DNA of 13,491 bases from an uncultured Veillonella sp. (lineage in GTDB: Bacteria > Bacillota > Negativicutes > Veillonellales > Veillonellaceae): assembly GCF_934190855.1 (NCBI RefSeq), contig NZ_CAKPTN010000034.1:1-13491 (forward strand), read 5' to 3'. The first letter of the stretch is position 1. Each line of letters begins with the position of its first letter. Below the pieces are notes generated by a model. It had not been told where the DNA came from, did no database searches, and saw only the letters and a program-made list of their open reading frames with translations. The translations under genes were made by a program, and so were the position numbers. Below, in pieces: positions 7,372 through 13,491 of this stretch.

Positions 7372-8685
7372 TTAATCCTCTTTATGTTCCATAGATTTAG
7401 GAAGTGTCAAAATCAATAGACCTGCCAGGAACATGCATGCGCCCATTACGTAGTAGCCAATTGTAAAGCTACCAGTATGACCATTGATAAAACCAAGCAT
7501 ATAAGGACCTACCCAGCCCCCTACATTGCCGGAAGAATTAATAAGCCCCATTGCACCTGCTGCAGCGGCACCAGATAAGAACGTAGTCGGCATTGTCCAC
7601 CATACGCCCATGCCACCGTAAACACCAACAGCAGTTAAACAGATGAATAACAAGCTAATTTCTGGAGATGGACTGTGTGGTGTAGCAATAAAACCAAATG
7701 TACCAATAAATAAGGTAGTAGCAATGTGCCAACGTTTTTCATTGCGCTTCTCAGAGGAATGACCACAGTATACTTGTACAAGTAAGGCTGCCGTCATTGG
7801 GATAGCGATAGACCAAGCTACCACACTTGGTGGCCAACCAGATAAGCTTTTAAGCACTTGAGGCATCCAGAAGCTAAAGCCCCAGAAGCCAATAATCCAT
7901 AAGAAGTAAATTAAGGATAAAAGTAATACTTTAGGATCTCTTAAGGCTTGCCAAGTTGTATATTTCTTAACCTCTTGTTTTTTAGCCTCTTCTTTAGCAA
8001 GCTCCTCTTTCATGTAAGCTTTCTCTGCATCACTTACCCAAGATGCTTGTTCTGGCTTTTCTTTCATCCAGAATGCAAAAATGAAAGCAAAAATTACAGC
8101 AGGTAAGGCCTCTACGATGAAGAGTGTACGCCACCCATGTAGGCCAAAGAATGTTGTATCAAGCAATACGCCAGCTAACGGACCACCGATGATGTTGGAG
8201 AATAACAAAGACGTAAGCATTAAGGAAATAGCCTTTGCTCGCTCCTTCGGTAAGAACCAGTTAGGAATCAATAAGGAATATACTACTGGATACAATGACG
8301 CTTCACATAAACCTAAGAGGAATCGATATAGGTAAAACTCCCACACGGTAGTCATGGTGGTCATGAGGACACACACAATCCCCCAGCTAAACATAATACG
8401 TGCAATCCAAAGCATGGCATTGCAACGTGCAGCAATCAATGATGCAGGCACCTCGAATAGAACATAGCCAATAAAGAAAATACCGGCGCCCATACCGAAT
8501 ACCTCTGGTGTTAACCATGGTAAGTTTTCTTTCATAGTTAAGCCCGCATAGGCAATATTTACACGGTCTAAAAAGGCAATAATAGAAACAATAAATAATG
8601 GCAGGATTACGTGTAGCATACGCCGTTTCGCAAAGCCCTTAACGTCGATAGCCTCACTTCGAGACTCTAGTGTAGATGAGTTCAT
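7372..8685 (-). CDS. Major facilitator superfamily transporter, anion:cation symporter type
   Basis: The 437 residues and about 12 hydrophobic segments match a full MFS permease of the inner membrane. The first helix ends in FLDRVNIAYA (38-47), a hallmark of the anion:cation symporter branch that includes tartrate, phthalate, glucarate and hexuronate carriers. Other family features are FEVPASLIAARC (77-88), RFLLGLCEASLYP (121-133, MFS-like motif), GWRTLFIVEALPA (184-196), a charged central loop (208-248) and GLINSSGNVGGWVGP (380-394). The substrate is probably an organic anion such as a sugar acid or dicarboxylate; the exact one cannot be read. AAAGGA lies five bases before the ATG. It has its own consensus-like promoter and no catabolic enzyme gene beside it. 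Confidence 0.9.
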   Translation of the reverse strand: MNSSTLESRSEAIDVKGFAKRRMLHVILPLFIVSIIAFLDRVNIAYAGLTMKENLPWLTPEVFGMGAGIFFIGYVLFEVPASLIAARCNAMLWIARIMFSWGIVCVLMTTMTTVWEFYLYRFLLGLCEASLYPVVYSLLIPNWFLPKERAKAISLMLTSLLFSNIIGGPLAGVLLDTTFFGLHGWRTLFIVEALPAVIFAFIFAFWMKEKPEQASWVSDAEKAYMKEELAKEEAKKQEVKKYTTWQALRDPKVLLLSLIYFLWIIGFWGFSFWMPQVLKSLSGWPPSVVAWSIAIPMTAALLVQVYCGHSSEKRNEKRWHIATTLFIGTFGFIATPHSPSPEISLLFICLTAVGVYGGMGVWWTMPTTFLSGAAAAGAMGLINSSGNVGGWVGPYMLGFINGHTGSFTIGYYVMGACMFLAGLLILTLPKSMEHKED

Positions 8686-8725
8686 ACAATTCCTTTCTAC
8701 TGACTACAATATTACATACCCTACT

Positions 8726-8754
8726 ATCTTATGTAACCAAAAGTCCTCTGTCAA
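8726..8754 (-). promoter_or_regulatory. Promoter of the MFS transporter gene
   Basis: The minus strand has a perfect TTGACA (8749-8754), a 17-base spacer and TAAGAT (8726-8731). Transcription would begin near 8719, giving a leader of about 33 bases. The remaining sequence out to the cupin terminator is A/T-rich with only weak short dyads. Confidence 0.6.
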
Positions 8755-8860
8755 TGAATTGTATAGAATATAGAGATGCTAAATAGGAATAGTAGAACCT
8801 AAATAATGGCATATTAAATGAAAAAAGGTATATTCGCTAGGAATAGCTATATAAAATAAA

Positions 8861-8922
8861 AAAGCACTTTATAGTATAAATATATCTCTATCATAAGATA
8901 ACCAAATACTATAAAGTGCTTT
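8861..8922 (-). terminator. Long hairpin terminator after the cupin gene
   Basis: A perfect 17-bp stem, AAAGCACTTTATAGTAT (8861-8877) and its complement (8906-8922), encloses a 28-base loop with its own 5-bp stem TATCT/AGATA (8883-8887, 8896-8900). In minus-strand RNA it is followed by TTT ATTTTAT, a usable U-tract. It starts four bases after the cupin stop. Its outer arm resembles that of the hairpin at 6491-6557. Confidence 0.75.
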
Positions 8923-8926
8923 CATA

Positions 8927-9283
8927 TTAATTTGTACTAACAGGATCATAATCAGCAGGCACAGGAGCAACGATACTTACAAATACAATATCTTCTGTCC
9001 CAGTATTTTTTGCACCATGACATTCACCCTTTTTAGATACTATAACTTGCCCCTTTGTAAAAGGCACCTCTGTATCAGGCGTTGGATAAAATACCCCCTT
9101 GCCTTGCAATATAACCCATATATCATCAGAGTGATGATGGTAGTGTTTCGGTAAGGTTTGACCAGGTTTAATAACCCATACTGAACCACCTGTGGAATCA
9201 GTTTGATAAAATGGTGTCTTAACAGCTTTCTCCAAGCTTTCAACTTTCACAAGTTCCATATCAAAAACACGTTGATCACTCAT
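8927..9283 (-). CDS. Small single-domain cupin protein
   Basis: The product is a 118-residue Cupin_2-like beta-barrel, probably cytoplasmic, with no signal peptide. Cupin motif 1 runs from G41 to G61 with metal ligands His47 and His49 (HYHHHSDDIW) and Asp54 in place of the usual Glu. Motif 2 (G78-N93, GQVIVSKKGECHGAKN) provides His89. The metal site looks complete apart from the Glu-to-Asp change, so a metal-dependent enzyme or small-ligand binder is possible; the substrate is unknown. I chose the ATG at 9283 because AAAGGTG lies eight bases upstream. An in-frame ATG at 9301 would add six residues but has no ribosome site and its codons overlap that AAAGGTG. It follows the DUF4261-like gene by 28 bases and precedes a terminator, so the two form an operon. 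Confidence 0.88.
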   Translation of the reverse strand: MSDQRVFDMELVKVESLEKAVKTPFYQTDSTGGSVWVIKPGQTLPKHYHHHSDDIWVILQGKGVFYPTPDTEVPFTKGQVIVSKKGECHGAKNTGTEDIVFVSIVAPVPADYDPVSTN

Positions 9284-9311
9284 AATGCTCACACCTTTCA
9301 TCGATTAACAA

Positions 9312-10187
9312 CTAACGTGTTCCTGATGCGTATTCGCCCATATTAATATCTATAACAGTTCGAACTGGTTGAATTAAGGAGTCCTCATACTGAACCGCCC
9401 ATTTAATATCTGGACTTAGATCTCCATTTTCTAACCCTGCAATCGTTTGTCCATCATCAATAGGATTATCGTGCTCAAAGATATAGTACAACACACTATA
9501 CGCATGATTTACGATCTCATCGGGGTTCATGCCGTGAAAATGGTACTGCAAATCAGGATAGAACAAGGTGCTCATACCTAACGTATCAACCATCATGTCA
9601 TCTGTGCCTTGAATGCTAAAATATCGCACATTTACGGCATAATAAATAAAACGAGTTACAGCTTTATCTGGATGATTTTCAATGGTTTCACGACTTAAGA
9701 ACTTTCGAGCTGGACCAAAGACAACGGCCTTGCAAGATGGATATAGCTCTAGCAGTGCATCTACATATTTTACTAACATATCAGCTCGTTCTTTGGGTTC
9801 TAAACCTGAAGCTAACATATCGGTAGCAAAGACTCTATATTGACACTCATCTAACAACTCGTCTACATTTGGACAATCCCACACCTGACTACGCTCAAAA
9901 TCATCGAGTACAGGTTTGTCGATTTTCTCACAATTCGTCACCATTAAGGTCGGTGGAATATCGGCATCATTATCTTCATAATGAACCTTATAATTCTGCG
10001 GTGCAAAACCTGCAGATTCTGCTCCATAACTAAAGCAATCAACAGGACCTAAATACTTTGTGAAAACCTCAACCATTGTATCGCGGTCAGGCATATCACA
10101 CTGCTCGGGCATTAATAACTCAACGAAAAACAACCCGCCAGGACGAACAGAATTATCTGTTAGATCTTGTTTAAATACTTGGCTCAT
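9312..10187 (-). CDS. DUF4261 domain-containing protein
   Basis: The 291-residue product is soluble, acidic and without signal peptide or membrane segment. The C-terminal half shows the pattern I associate with DUF4261: KAVVFGPARKFLSRE (153-167), AVNVRYFSI (184-192), then VDTLGMSTLFYPDLQYHFHG (200-219), and a late DDGQTIAGLENG stretch (244-255). The function of the family is not known to me, and no catalytic motif is obvious. AGGAG lies seven bases before the ATG, and a promoter lies 50-80 bases upstream. It leads a two-gene operon with a metal-binding cupin, which hints at a shared but undefined small-molecule or stress role. The gene call is secure; the family name is a recognition by pattern. 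Confidence 0.8.
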   Translation of the reverse strand: MSQVFKQDLTDNSVRPGGLFFVELLMPEQCDMPDRDTMVEVFTKYLGPVDCFSYGAESAGFAPQNYKVHYEDNDADIPPTLMVTNCEKIDKPVLDDFERSQVWDCPNVDELLDECQYRVFATDMLASGLEPKERADMLVKYVDALLELYPSCKAVVFGPARKFLSRETIENHPDKAVTRFIYYAVNVRYFSIQGTDDMMVDTLGMSTLFYPDLQYHFHGMNPDEIVNHAYSVLYYIFEHDNPIDDGQTIAGLENGDLSPDIKWAVQYEDSLIQPVRTVIDINMGEYASGTR

Positions 10188-10239
10188 ATTCGCTCTCCTA
10201 AAGTTAAAAATTAATGTAAAACAAAGCCCTCTCTCTTAT

Positions 10240-10268
10240 AGTATAACTAATGTTTATGAGTATAACAA
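10240..10268 (-). promoter_or_regulatory. Promoter of the DUF4261-cupin operon
   Basis: The minus strand reads TTGTTA (10263-10268), 17 bases, TATACT (10240-10245). The start would be near 10233, giving a leader of about 46 bases that contains the AGGAG site. It lies downstream of the citF terminator, so the operon is independent of the citrate genes. Confidence 0.55.
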
Positions 10269-10317
10269 TCATTTAAATACATAACTACTAGTATTTTCGA
10301 GTACTTGATACAACGTA

Positions 10318-10357
10318 AAAACACTCTCTACAGTCCGAAGACCATAGAGAGTGTTTT
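10318..10357 (-). terminator. Rho-independent terminator of the citDEF operon
   Basis: In minus-strand RNA an 18-bp stem (AAAACACUCUCUAUGGUC with its partner, two G-U wobbles) is capped by a C(UUCG)G tetraloop and ends in a run of U. The two wobbles would be mismatches (C-A type) in plus-strand RNA, which shows the direction. It starts nine bases after the citF stop. Confidence 0.92.
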
Positions 10358-10365
10358 AATTTTAA

Positions 10366-11913
10366 TTATAGAGGTTTGCGAACCACGTCAAGGATGGAAC
10401 CATCGCGGTATTCTACGATTGCCACGATGTCTTCGTCTTTGTCAGACACAGGAATGTCTTGTGGTTTGCCTACTAAATCAAATGCTAATTGTTGTAATTC
10501 TTCAATAGTGAAGATAGGCAAGTTGCTATCTTTGAAGCGTTCAATCAAATCAGTACGAGCTGGGTTGATTGCGATACCGTATTCAGTAACGAGTACGTCA
10601 ACGGAGGAGCCTGGTGTAATTACAGTAGCTACTTTATCACGGATCATTGGCAAGCGGCCGCGGATCAATGGGCAAGTAATAACTGTGCATTTAGCACCTG
10701 CTGCTGTATCGGAGTGACCGCCGGAAGCGCCCATCAATACACCGTTGGAGTCAGTCATTACGTTTACGTTGAAATCAAGGTCGATTTCAGTAGCACCAAG
10801 GAATACTACGTCGAGGTAGTTTGTAGTGCAGTCAGTCCATGGGTTAGCGTACATGGAAGCGGACATTTCGATATGTGCAGGATTTTTATCCAAGGATGCA
10901 GCTGCAGTAGTATCGAATGTTTGAGTATCGTAAATAGCACGGATCAAACCTTCTTCAAGCATACCAGTCAAGATACCAGTAGCACCGCCGATAGCGAAGC
11001 CACCTACTTCACCGCGTTTGCGAAGTTTTTCAGCGATGAATTTCGCTACAGTCAATGGAGCACCGCCAGCGCCCAATTGGAATACGAAACCATCTTTAAT
11101 GATGCCAGCTTGGTCAAGGAATTCACCAGCTAATTCAGCAATTTTAATTTGGATAGGGTTTTTAGTGAAACCTACCGCACCAGAAGCGATACCTTCTGGA
11201 TCACCAATGCAATCTACTTCAACAACGTAATCTACGTCAGTTTGAGGGATTGCATAGTTATGTACATAGTCAACTAAGTTATCAGTGATGATAACAGTTG
11301 TATCTGCATAGTGGGAGTCAACTTTAGCATAGCCAAGTGCACCACATGCGGATTTGCCCATACGACCAGTAGCATTACCACGAGGGTCAGCTGTAGGAGC
11401 GCCCATGAAAGCTACGTCGATATGAACTTCGCCAGATTCGATAGCACGAGCACGGCCACCGTGGGAACGAATGATTACAGGGCGTTTCAATACGCCTGGG
11501 TTTTGCGTTAAGAATTTACCAAGACGATCGCGCAAGCCAGATGTTTCAATAGCTGTTACAGTGCCGTCTTGAATCATTTCTACTAAGAACTCATGGCATG
11601 GGGACAAGGAAGAAGATGCGATTGTAATATCTTTAATACCTTTCGCTTGTACGCGTTCCATAACCATTTTCATTACATAGTCGCCATTGCGTAAATGATG
11701 ATGGAAGGACAATGTCATACCATCTTTTACGCCAGCTTTTTCGATTGCTTCGTCGATGGAAGCAAGTACTTTATTAGTACCAACACGACTCATATGCACA
11801 GGTTTACCTGCACGGTTCACTTTAGGTTCGATTGCGAATTCACCTTGATATACTTCGCGACCTTCTAGTGCTGGGATATTTGTTGGGATATCGCGACCTA
11901 CTTTATTTAACAT
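10366..11913 (-). CDS. citF: Citrate lyase alpha subunit (citrate:acetyl-ACP transferase)
   Basis: CitF exchanges the acetyl group on the lyase carrier for citrate, releasing acetate and forming the citryl thioester that CitE cleaves. The 515 residues agree with the usual length. Family-typical stretches include SFHHHLRNGDYV (69-80), IIRSHGGRARAIESGEV (147-163), FMGAPTADPRGNATG (169-183), QLGAGGAPL (279-287), GASGGHSDTAAGAKC (395-409) and VTEYGIAINPAR (442-453). It acts in the cytoplasm as part of a large CitDEF complex. The start overlaps the end of citE by 11 bases, with AAGGAG nine bases before the ATG, indicating coupled translation. It is the last gene of the operon. A citramalate lyase alpha subunit would look similar, so the substrate is likely but not certain. 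Confidence 0.95.
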   Translation of the reverse strand: MLNKVGRDIPTNIPALEGREVYQGEFAIEPKVNRAGKPVHMSRVGTNKVLASIDEAIEKAGVKDGMTLSFHHHLRNGDYVMKMVMERVQAKGIKDITIASSSLSPCHEFLVEMIQDGTVTAIETSGLRDRLGKFLTQNPGVLKRPVIIRSHGGRARAIESGEVHIDVAFMGAPTADPRGNATGRMGKSACGALGYAKVDSHYADTTVIITDNLVDYVHNYAIPQTDVDYVVEVDCIGDPEGIASGAVGFTKNPIQIKIAELAGEFLDQAGIIKDGFVFQLGAGGAPLTVAKFIAEKLRKRGEVGGFAIGGATGILTGMLEEGLIRAIYDTQTFDTTAAASLDKNPAHIEMSASMYANPWTDCTTNYLDVVFLGATEIDLDFNVNVMTDSNGVLMGASGGHSDTAAGAKCTVITCPLIRGRLPMIRDKVATVITPGSSVDVLVTEYGIAINPARTDLIERFKDSNLPIFTIEELQQLAFDLVGKPQDIPVSDKDEDIVAIVEYRDGSILDVVRKPL

Positions 11914-12868
11914 CGTATTCTGCTCCTTCCTCTAATTCAACTTTAATGCCTGCTGCACGTGCTTTATCAACAACGCGTTGTGCACGTACTACGATAGGAC
12001 CATCGATCATTTTGCCATCTACGGAGATTACGCCTTTGTTGTTGCGCAATGCATCAGCATAGCTGTTCAATACCTTAACGGAATGAGCGATTTCTTTTTC
12101 GTCAGGAGTGAATACTTCGTGGACAATTTTGATTTGGCTTGGGTGGATGCAAGATTTGCCATCGTAGCCCAAAGCTTTAATGAATTCAACTTCTTCGCGG
12201 AAGCCTTGTGGGTCTTTCACGTCGGAGAATACAGTATCGATTACACGGATACCTGCTTCGCGTGCTGCGTGAAGGATTGTTTGACGAGCGAACAATAATT
12301 CAACAGCTGGTTTGCTTTTACCAGTACGAAGGTCAGCACGGTAGTCTTCAGCGCCAAGAGCGATAGCAACTACGCGAGGACCATGGCAGATTTCGCGAAC
12401 ATTGTACAAGCCACGAACAGATTCGATAGCTACGATAATGTTAATTGTACCTTCTGGCCAACCGTTAGCTTTTTCCACTTCTTCAATTTTCTTCGCTACG
12501 ATTTCAACTTCAGAAACGTCTTCAGTTTTAGGTAAACGAATCAAATCAGGTTTTGCAGGAACGATTACATCAAGGTCATCATAACCATAAGGAGTTTGTG
12601 TAGGATGGTTGATACGAACAACTGTTTCACCACGGAACTTACGGGATTTCAAAGCTTCTGCAGTTAAAAGACGAGCAGTGTCTTTTTCTGTTACAGCAAC
12701 GGAATCTTCGATGTCGATCATGATGGAGTCAGCACCGTGAATGTCAGCACTGTTAATCATTTTAGGTGTATTACCAGGCACGAACATCATGGAACGAGAC
12801 AAGCGTTTTTTAGCAGCCTCTGTTAATGGATTTGTTTTAACTTCTGGGAATGTTTTATCGTTAGCCAT
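11903..12868 (-). CDS. citE: Citrate lyase beta subunit (citryl-thioester lyase)
   Basis: CitE splits the citryl thioester into oxaloacetate and the acetyl thioester. The 321-residue TIM-barrel protein matches the HpcH/HpaI-CitE family: SMMFVPGNTPKM (26-37), MIDIEDSV (50-57), VVRINHP (83-89, substrate-binding Arg85), IVAIESVRG (145-153, probable Mg ligand Glu149) and LGAEDYRADLRTGKS (171-185, probable Mg ligand Asp175). The C-terminal lid IDGPIVVRA (288-296) is also typical. Active-site residues are intact. It overlaps citD by one base (TAATG), with a GGGGGAG ribosome site nine bases before the ATG, and overlaps citF by 11 bases, so citD, citE and citF are tightly coupled. Confidence 0.95.
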   Translation of the reverse strand: MANDKTFPEVKTNPLTEAAKKRLSRSMMFVPGNTPKMINSADIHGADSIMIDIEDSVAVTEKDTARLLTAEALKSRKFRGETVVRINHPTQTPYGYDDLDVIVPAKPDLIRLPKTEDVSEVEIVAKKIEEVEKANGWPEGTINIIVAIESVRGLYNVREICHGPRVVAIALGAEDYRADLRTGKSKPAVELLFARQTILHAAREAGIRVIDTVFSDVKDPQGFREEVEFIKALGYDGKSCIHPSQIKIVHEVFTPDEKEIAHSVKVLNSYADALRNNKGVISVDGKMIDGPIVVRAQRVVDKARAAGIKVELEEGAEYDVK

Positions 12869-13137
12869 TATGCTTTGCTCCCCCTTTCCAATGCGCCTAA
12901 TACGCGAGCTTTAATTGTGTAATCCCAAGCATTTTTATCTTGTACGATTACTTTCACGCCGTCAAAACCAGCTTCTTTCACTGTGTTTAAAACAACGGAT
13001 TTAATTTGGTCGCCGTATTGACGGATAACTTTGGATGTTAATTCAATTTCGATACCGCTAGCAATCGGTTCAACCGTTACTAATGCATCATTTTTTTCGT
13101 CGAAGCCAGCTTGCGCAGCTTTTACTAATTTTGCCAT
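12868..13137 (-). CDS. citD: Citrate lyase acyl carrier subunit (gamma chain), lacking the usual attachment serine
   Basis: CitD normally carries the 2'-(5''-phosphoribosyl)-3'-dephospho-CoA arm that shuttles acyl groups between CitF and CitE. Position just before citE, the 89-residue length and family features support the call: AQAG start (8-11), IEIELTSKVIRQYGDQI (29-45), VKVIVQDKNAWD (61-72) and the KARVLGALERG tail (76-86). In the Klebsiella protein, as I recall it, the arm sits on Ser14 within AGTLESSD; the ungapped match here is AGFDEKND (10-17), with Lys15 and Asn16 in place of both serines. The closest hydroxyl residue is Thr21. The gene is short of, or has moved, its canonical attachment site. 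AAGGGTG precedes the ATG. Identity as CitD is strong; conventional function is in doubt. Confidence 0.88.
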   Translation of the reverse strand: MAKLVKAAQAGFDEKNDALVTVEPIASGIEIELTSKVIRQYGDQIKSVVLNTVKEAGFDGVKVIVQDKNAWDYTIKARVLGALERGSKA

Positions 13138-13153
13138 GTTGCACCCTTTCCTT

Positions 13154-13160
13154 ATGAAAC
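13154..13160 (-). repeat. GTTTCAT element directly before the citD ribosome site
   Basis: In the minus-strand RNA GTTTCAT is followed at once by AAGGAAAGGGTG, the citD ribosome-binding region. The same heptamer and its complement make the dyad at 13251-13269, so alternative pairing that touches the citD start region is conceivable. This is a short match and may be chance. Confidence 0.3.
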
Positions 13161-13175
13161 ATTTATAAACCCAAA

Positions 13176-13208
13176 TCTGTACAGGCTCGTCGCGAGAGCC
13201 TATACAGA
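13176..13208 (-). terminator. Hairpin between the transporter gene and citD (attenuator or processing site)
   Basis: A 13-bp stem, arms 13176-13188 and 13196-13208 with a 7-base loop, is fully paired in minus-strand RNA (one G-U) but has a C-A mismatch in plus-strand RNA, so it belongs to the minus transcript. It is followed by ATTTGGGTTT, a poor U-tract, which suggests partial termination or an RNA-stability element lowering or balancing citDEF against the transporter. Confidence 0.6.
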
Positions 13209-13250
13209 CATTGAATACTACTAATTAAATTCTAACACTCCATTGTGAAA

Positions 13251-13269
13251 GTTTCATATTACATGAAAC
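13251..13269 (-). repeat. Inverted repeat across the transporter stop codon
   Basis: GTTTCAT-ATTAC-ATGAAAC is a perfect 7-bp dyad with a 5-base centre. The TAA stop of the transporter lies in it. A third copy of the heptamer lies at 13154-13160. It could be a small RNA hairpin or a protein site. Confidence 0.4.
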
Positions 13270-13491
13270 CAGCGATTTTCCACCAAGGAATACCAATTAC
13301 GTAGTTCAATACTAAGCATACCAAAGCGGATACTAAACCAACTGTCCACCAGTCTTTTACATTGTTGTAACCAGCGGAGAAGATGATTGGACCAGGAGCA
13401 GCACCGTAGTGAGTTACGGAACCACCATAGGAGTTTGTACCAATCATGATGAATGCAAGTAATGTAGGATCGATGCCTGCGTTGATACCAA
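13259..13491 (-). CDS. DASS-family (CitT-like) di/tricarboxylate transporter, C-terminal end only
   Basis: Seventy-seven codons are open from the right edge to the TAA at 13259-13261; the N-terminal part lies outside. The fragment carries the C-terminal signature of divalent anion:sodium symporters and CitT-type exchangers: SYGGSVTHYGAAPGPIIF, then SAGYNNVKDWW, one membrane helix (VGLVSALVCLVLNYVIGI) and the closing PWWKIAGFM. These are inner-membrane carriers for citrate, succinate, tartrate or malate. It is upstream of citD on the same strand with a 121-base gap, so co-transcription and citrate or related acid uptake are likely. I see no strong promoter in the gap, which implies the operon promoter lies beyond the edge. 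Confidence 0.88.
   Translation of the reverse strand, partial: GINAGIDPTLLAFIMIGTNSYGGSVTHYGAAPGPIIFSAGYNNVKDWWTVGLVSALVCLVLNYVIGIPWWKIAGFM

Noticed and set aside
10714..11133. Plus-strand open frame antisense to citF
   Set aside because: It lies wholly within the conserved citF gene, shows no ribosome site or protein-like composition, and is explained by codon bias on the opposite strand.
13085..13137. A frameshift or sequencing error near the A-run as the cause of the odd CitD N-terminus
   Set aside because: Residues on both sides of the run (AQAG before, D-x-x-V-x-V-x-P after) align with the family in the same frame without a gap, so an indel would not explain the Lys-Asn pair.
1..13491. 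CRISPR arrays, tRNA or rRNA genes, insertion sequences, prophage genes
   Set aside because: I saw no regularly spaced repeats, cloverleaf sequence, transposase-like frame or terminal inverted repeats; nearly all DNA is taken by ordinary genes.

Overview
The window looks like chromosomal DNA of an anaerobic, organic-acid-fermenting Firmicute of the Negativicutes type, most plausibly Veillonella. This is inferred from the moderately AT-rich base composition, strong AGGAGG-like ribosome binding sites, a single-chain pyruvate:ferredoxin oxidoreductase, a citrate-lyase cluster next to a dicarboxylate-type carrier, and rho-independent terminators with UUCG loops. I could not run a database search, so the genus is an informed guess. 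Nothing points to a prophage, transposon, plasmid, CRISPR array, rRNA or tRNA.

Layout, left to right. (1) 1-1042, minus strand: a methyltransferase with a C-terminal 'methyltransferase regulatory' domain, cut by the left edge, with its own extended -10 promoter. (2) 1199-4735, minus: nifJ/por, a full-length 1178-residue pyruvate:ferredoxin oxidoreductase ending in a strong hairpin terminator. (3) 4736-5121: a 386-bp divergent regulatory region with a promoter facing each way and several dyads. (4) 5122-6464, plus: a LysR-type regulator, translationally coupled (TAATG) to a small single-pass membrane protein whose first codons contain a terminator-like hairpin. A long bidirectional hairpin separates this pair from the genes that follow. 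(5) 6623-8685, minus: an AT-rich SAP/DUF6434-type protein with a TTG start, and an MFS carboxylate-type transporter upstream of it; each has its own promoter. (6) 8927-10187, minus: a DUF4261-like protein followed by a small cupin, forming a two-gene operon with promoter and terminator. (7) 10366-13491, minus: the end of a DASS-family (CitT-like) anion transporter, then citD, citE and citF, closed by an 18-bp UUCG-capped terminator. The promoter of this last operon is probably beyond the right edge.

Working together: the right-hand operon would import citrate or a related di/tricarboxylate and cleave it to acetate plus an oxo-acid (oxaloacetate for citrate). The oxo-acid can be turned into pyruvate by enzymes not in this window. 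The nifJ product would then oxidise pyruvate to acetyl-CoA, CO2 and reduced ferredoxin. The LysR regulator is placed to control nifJ, itself, or both.

The most notable observation is that the citrate-lyase acyl carrier protein (CitD) appears to lack the serine that normally carries the phosphoribosyl-dephospho-CoA arm: the aligned positions are Lys15-Asn16. Either this lyase works without a carrier-bound arm, the arm sits elsewhere, or the complex has changed function.
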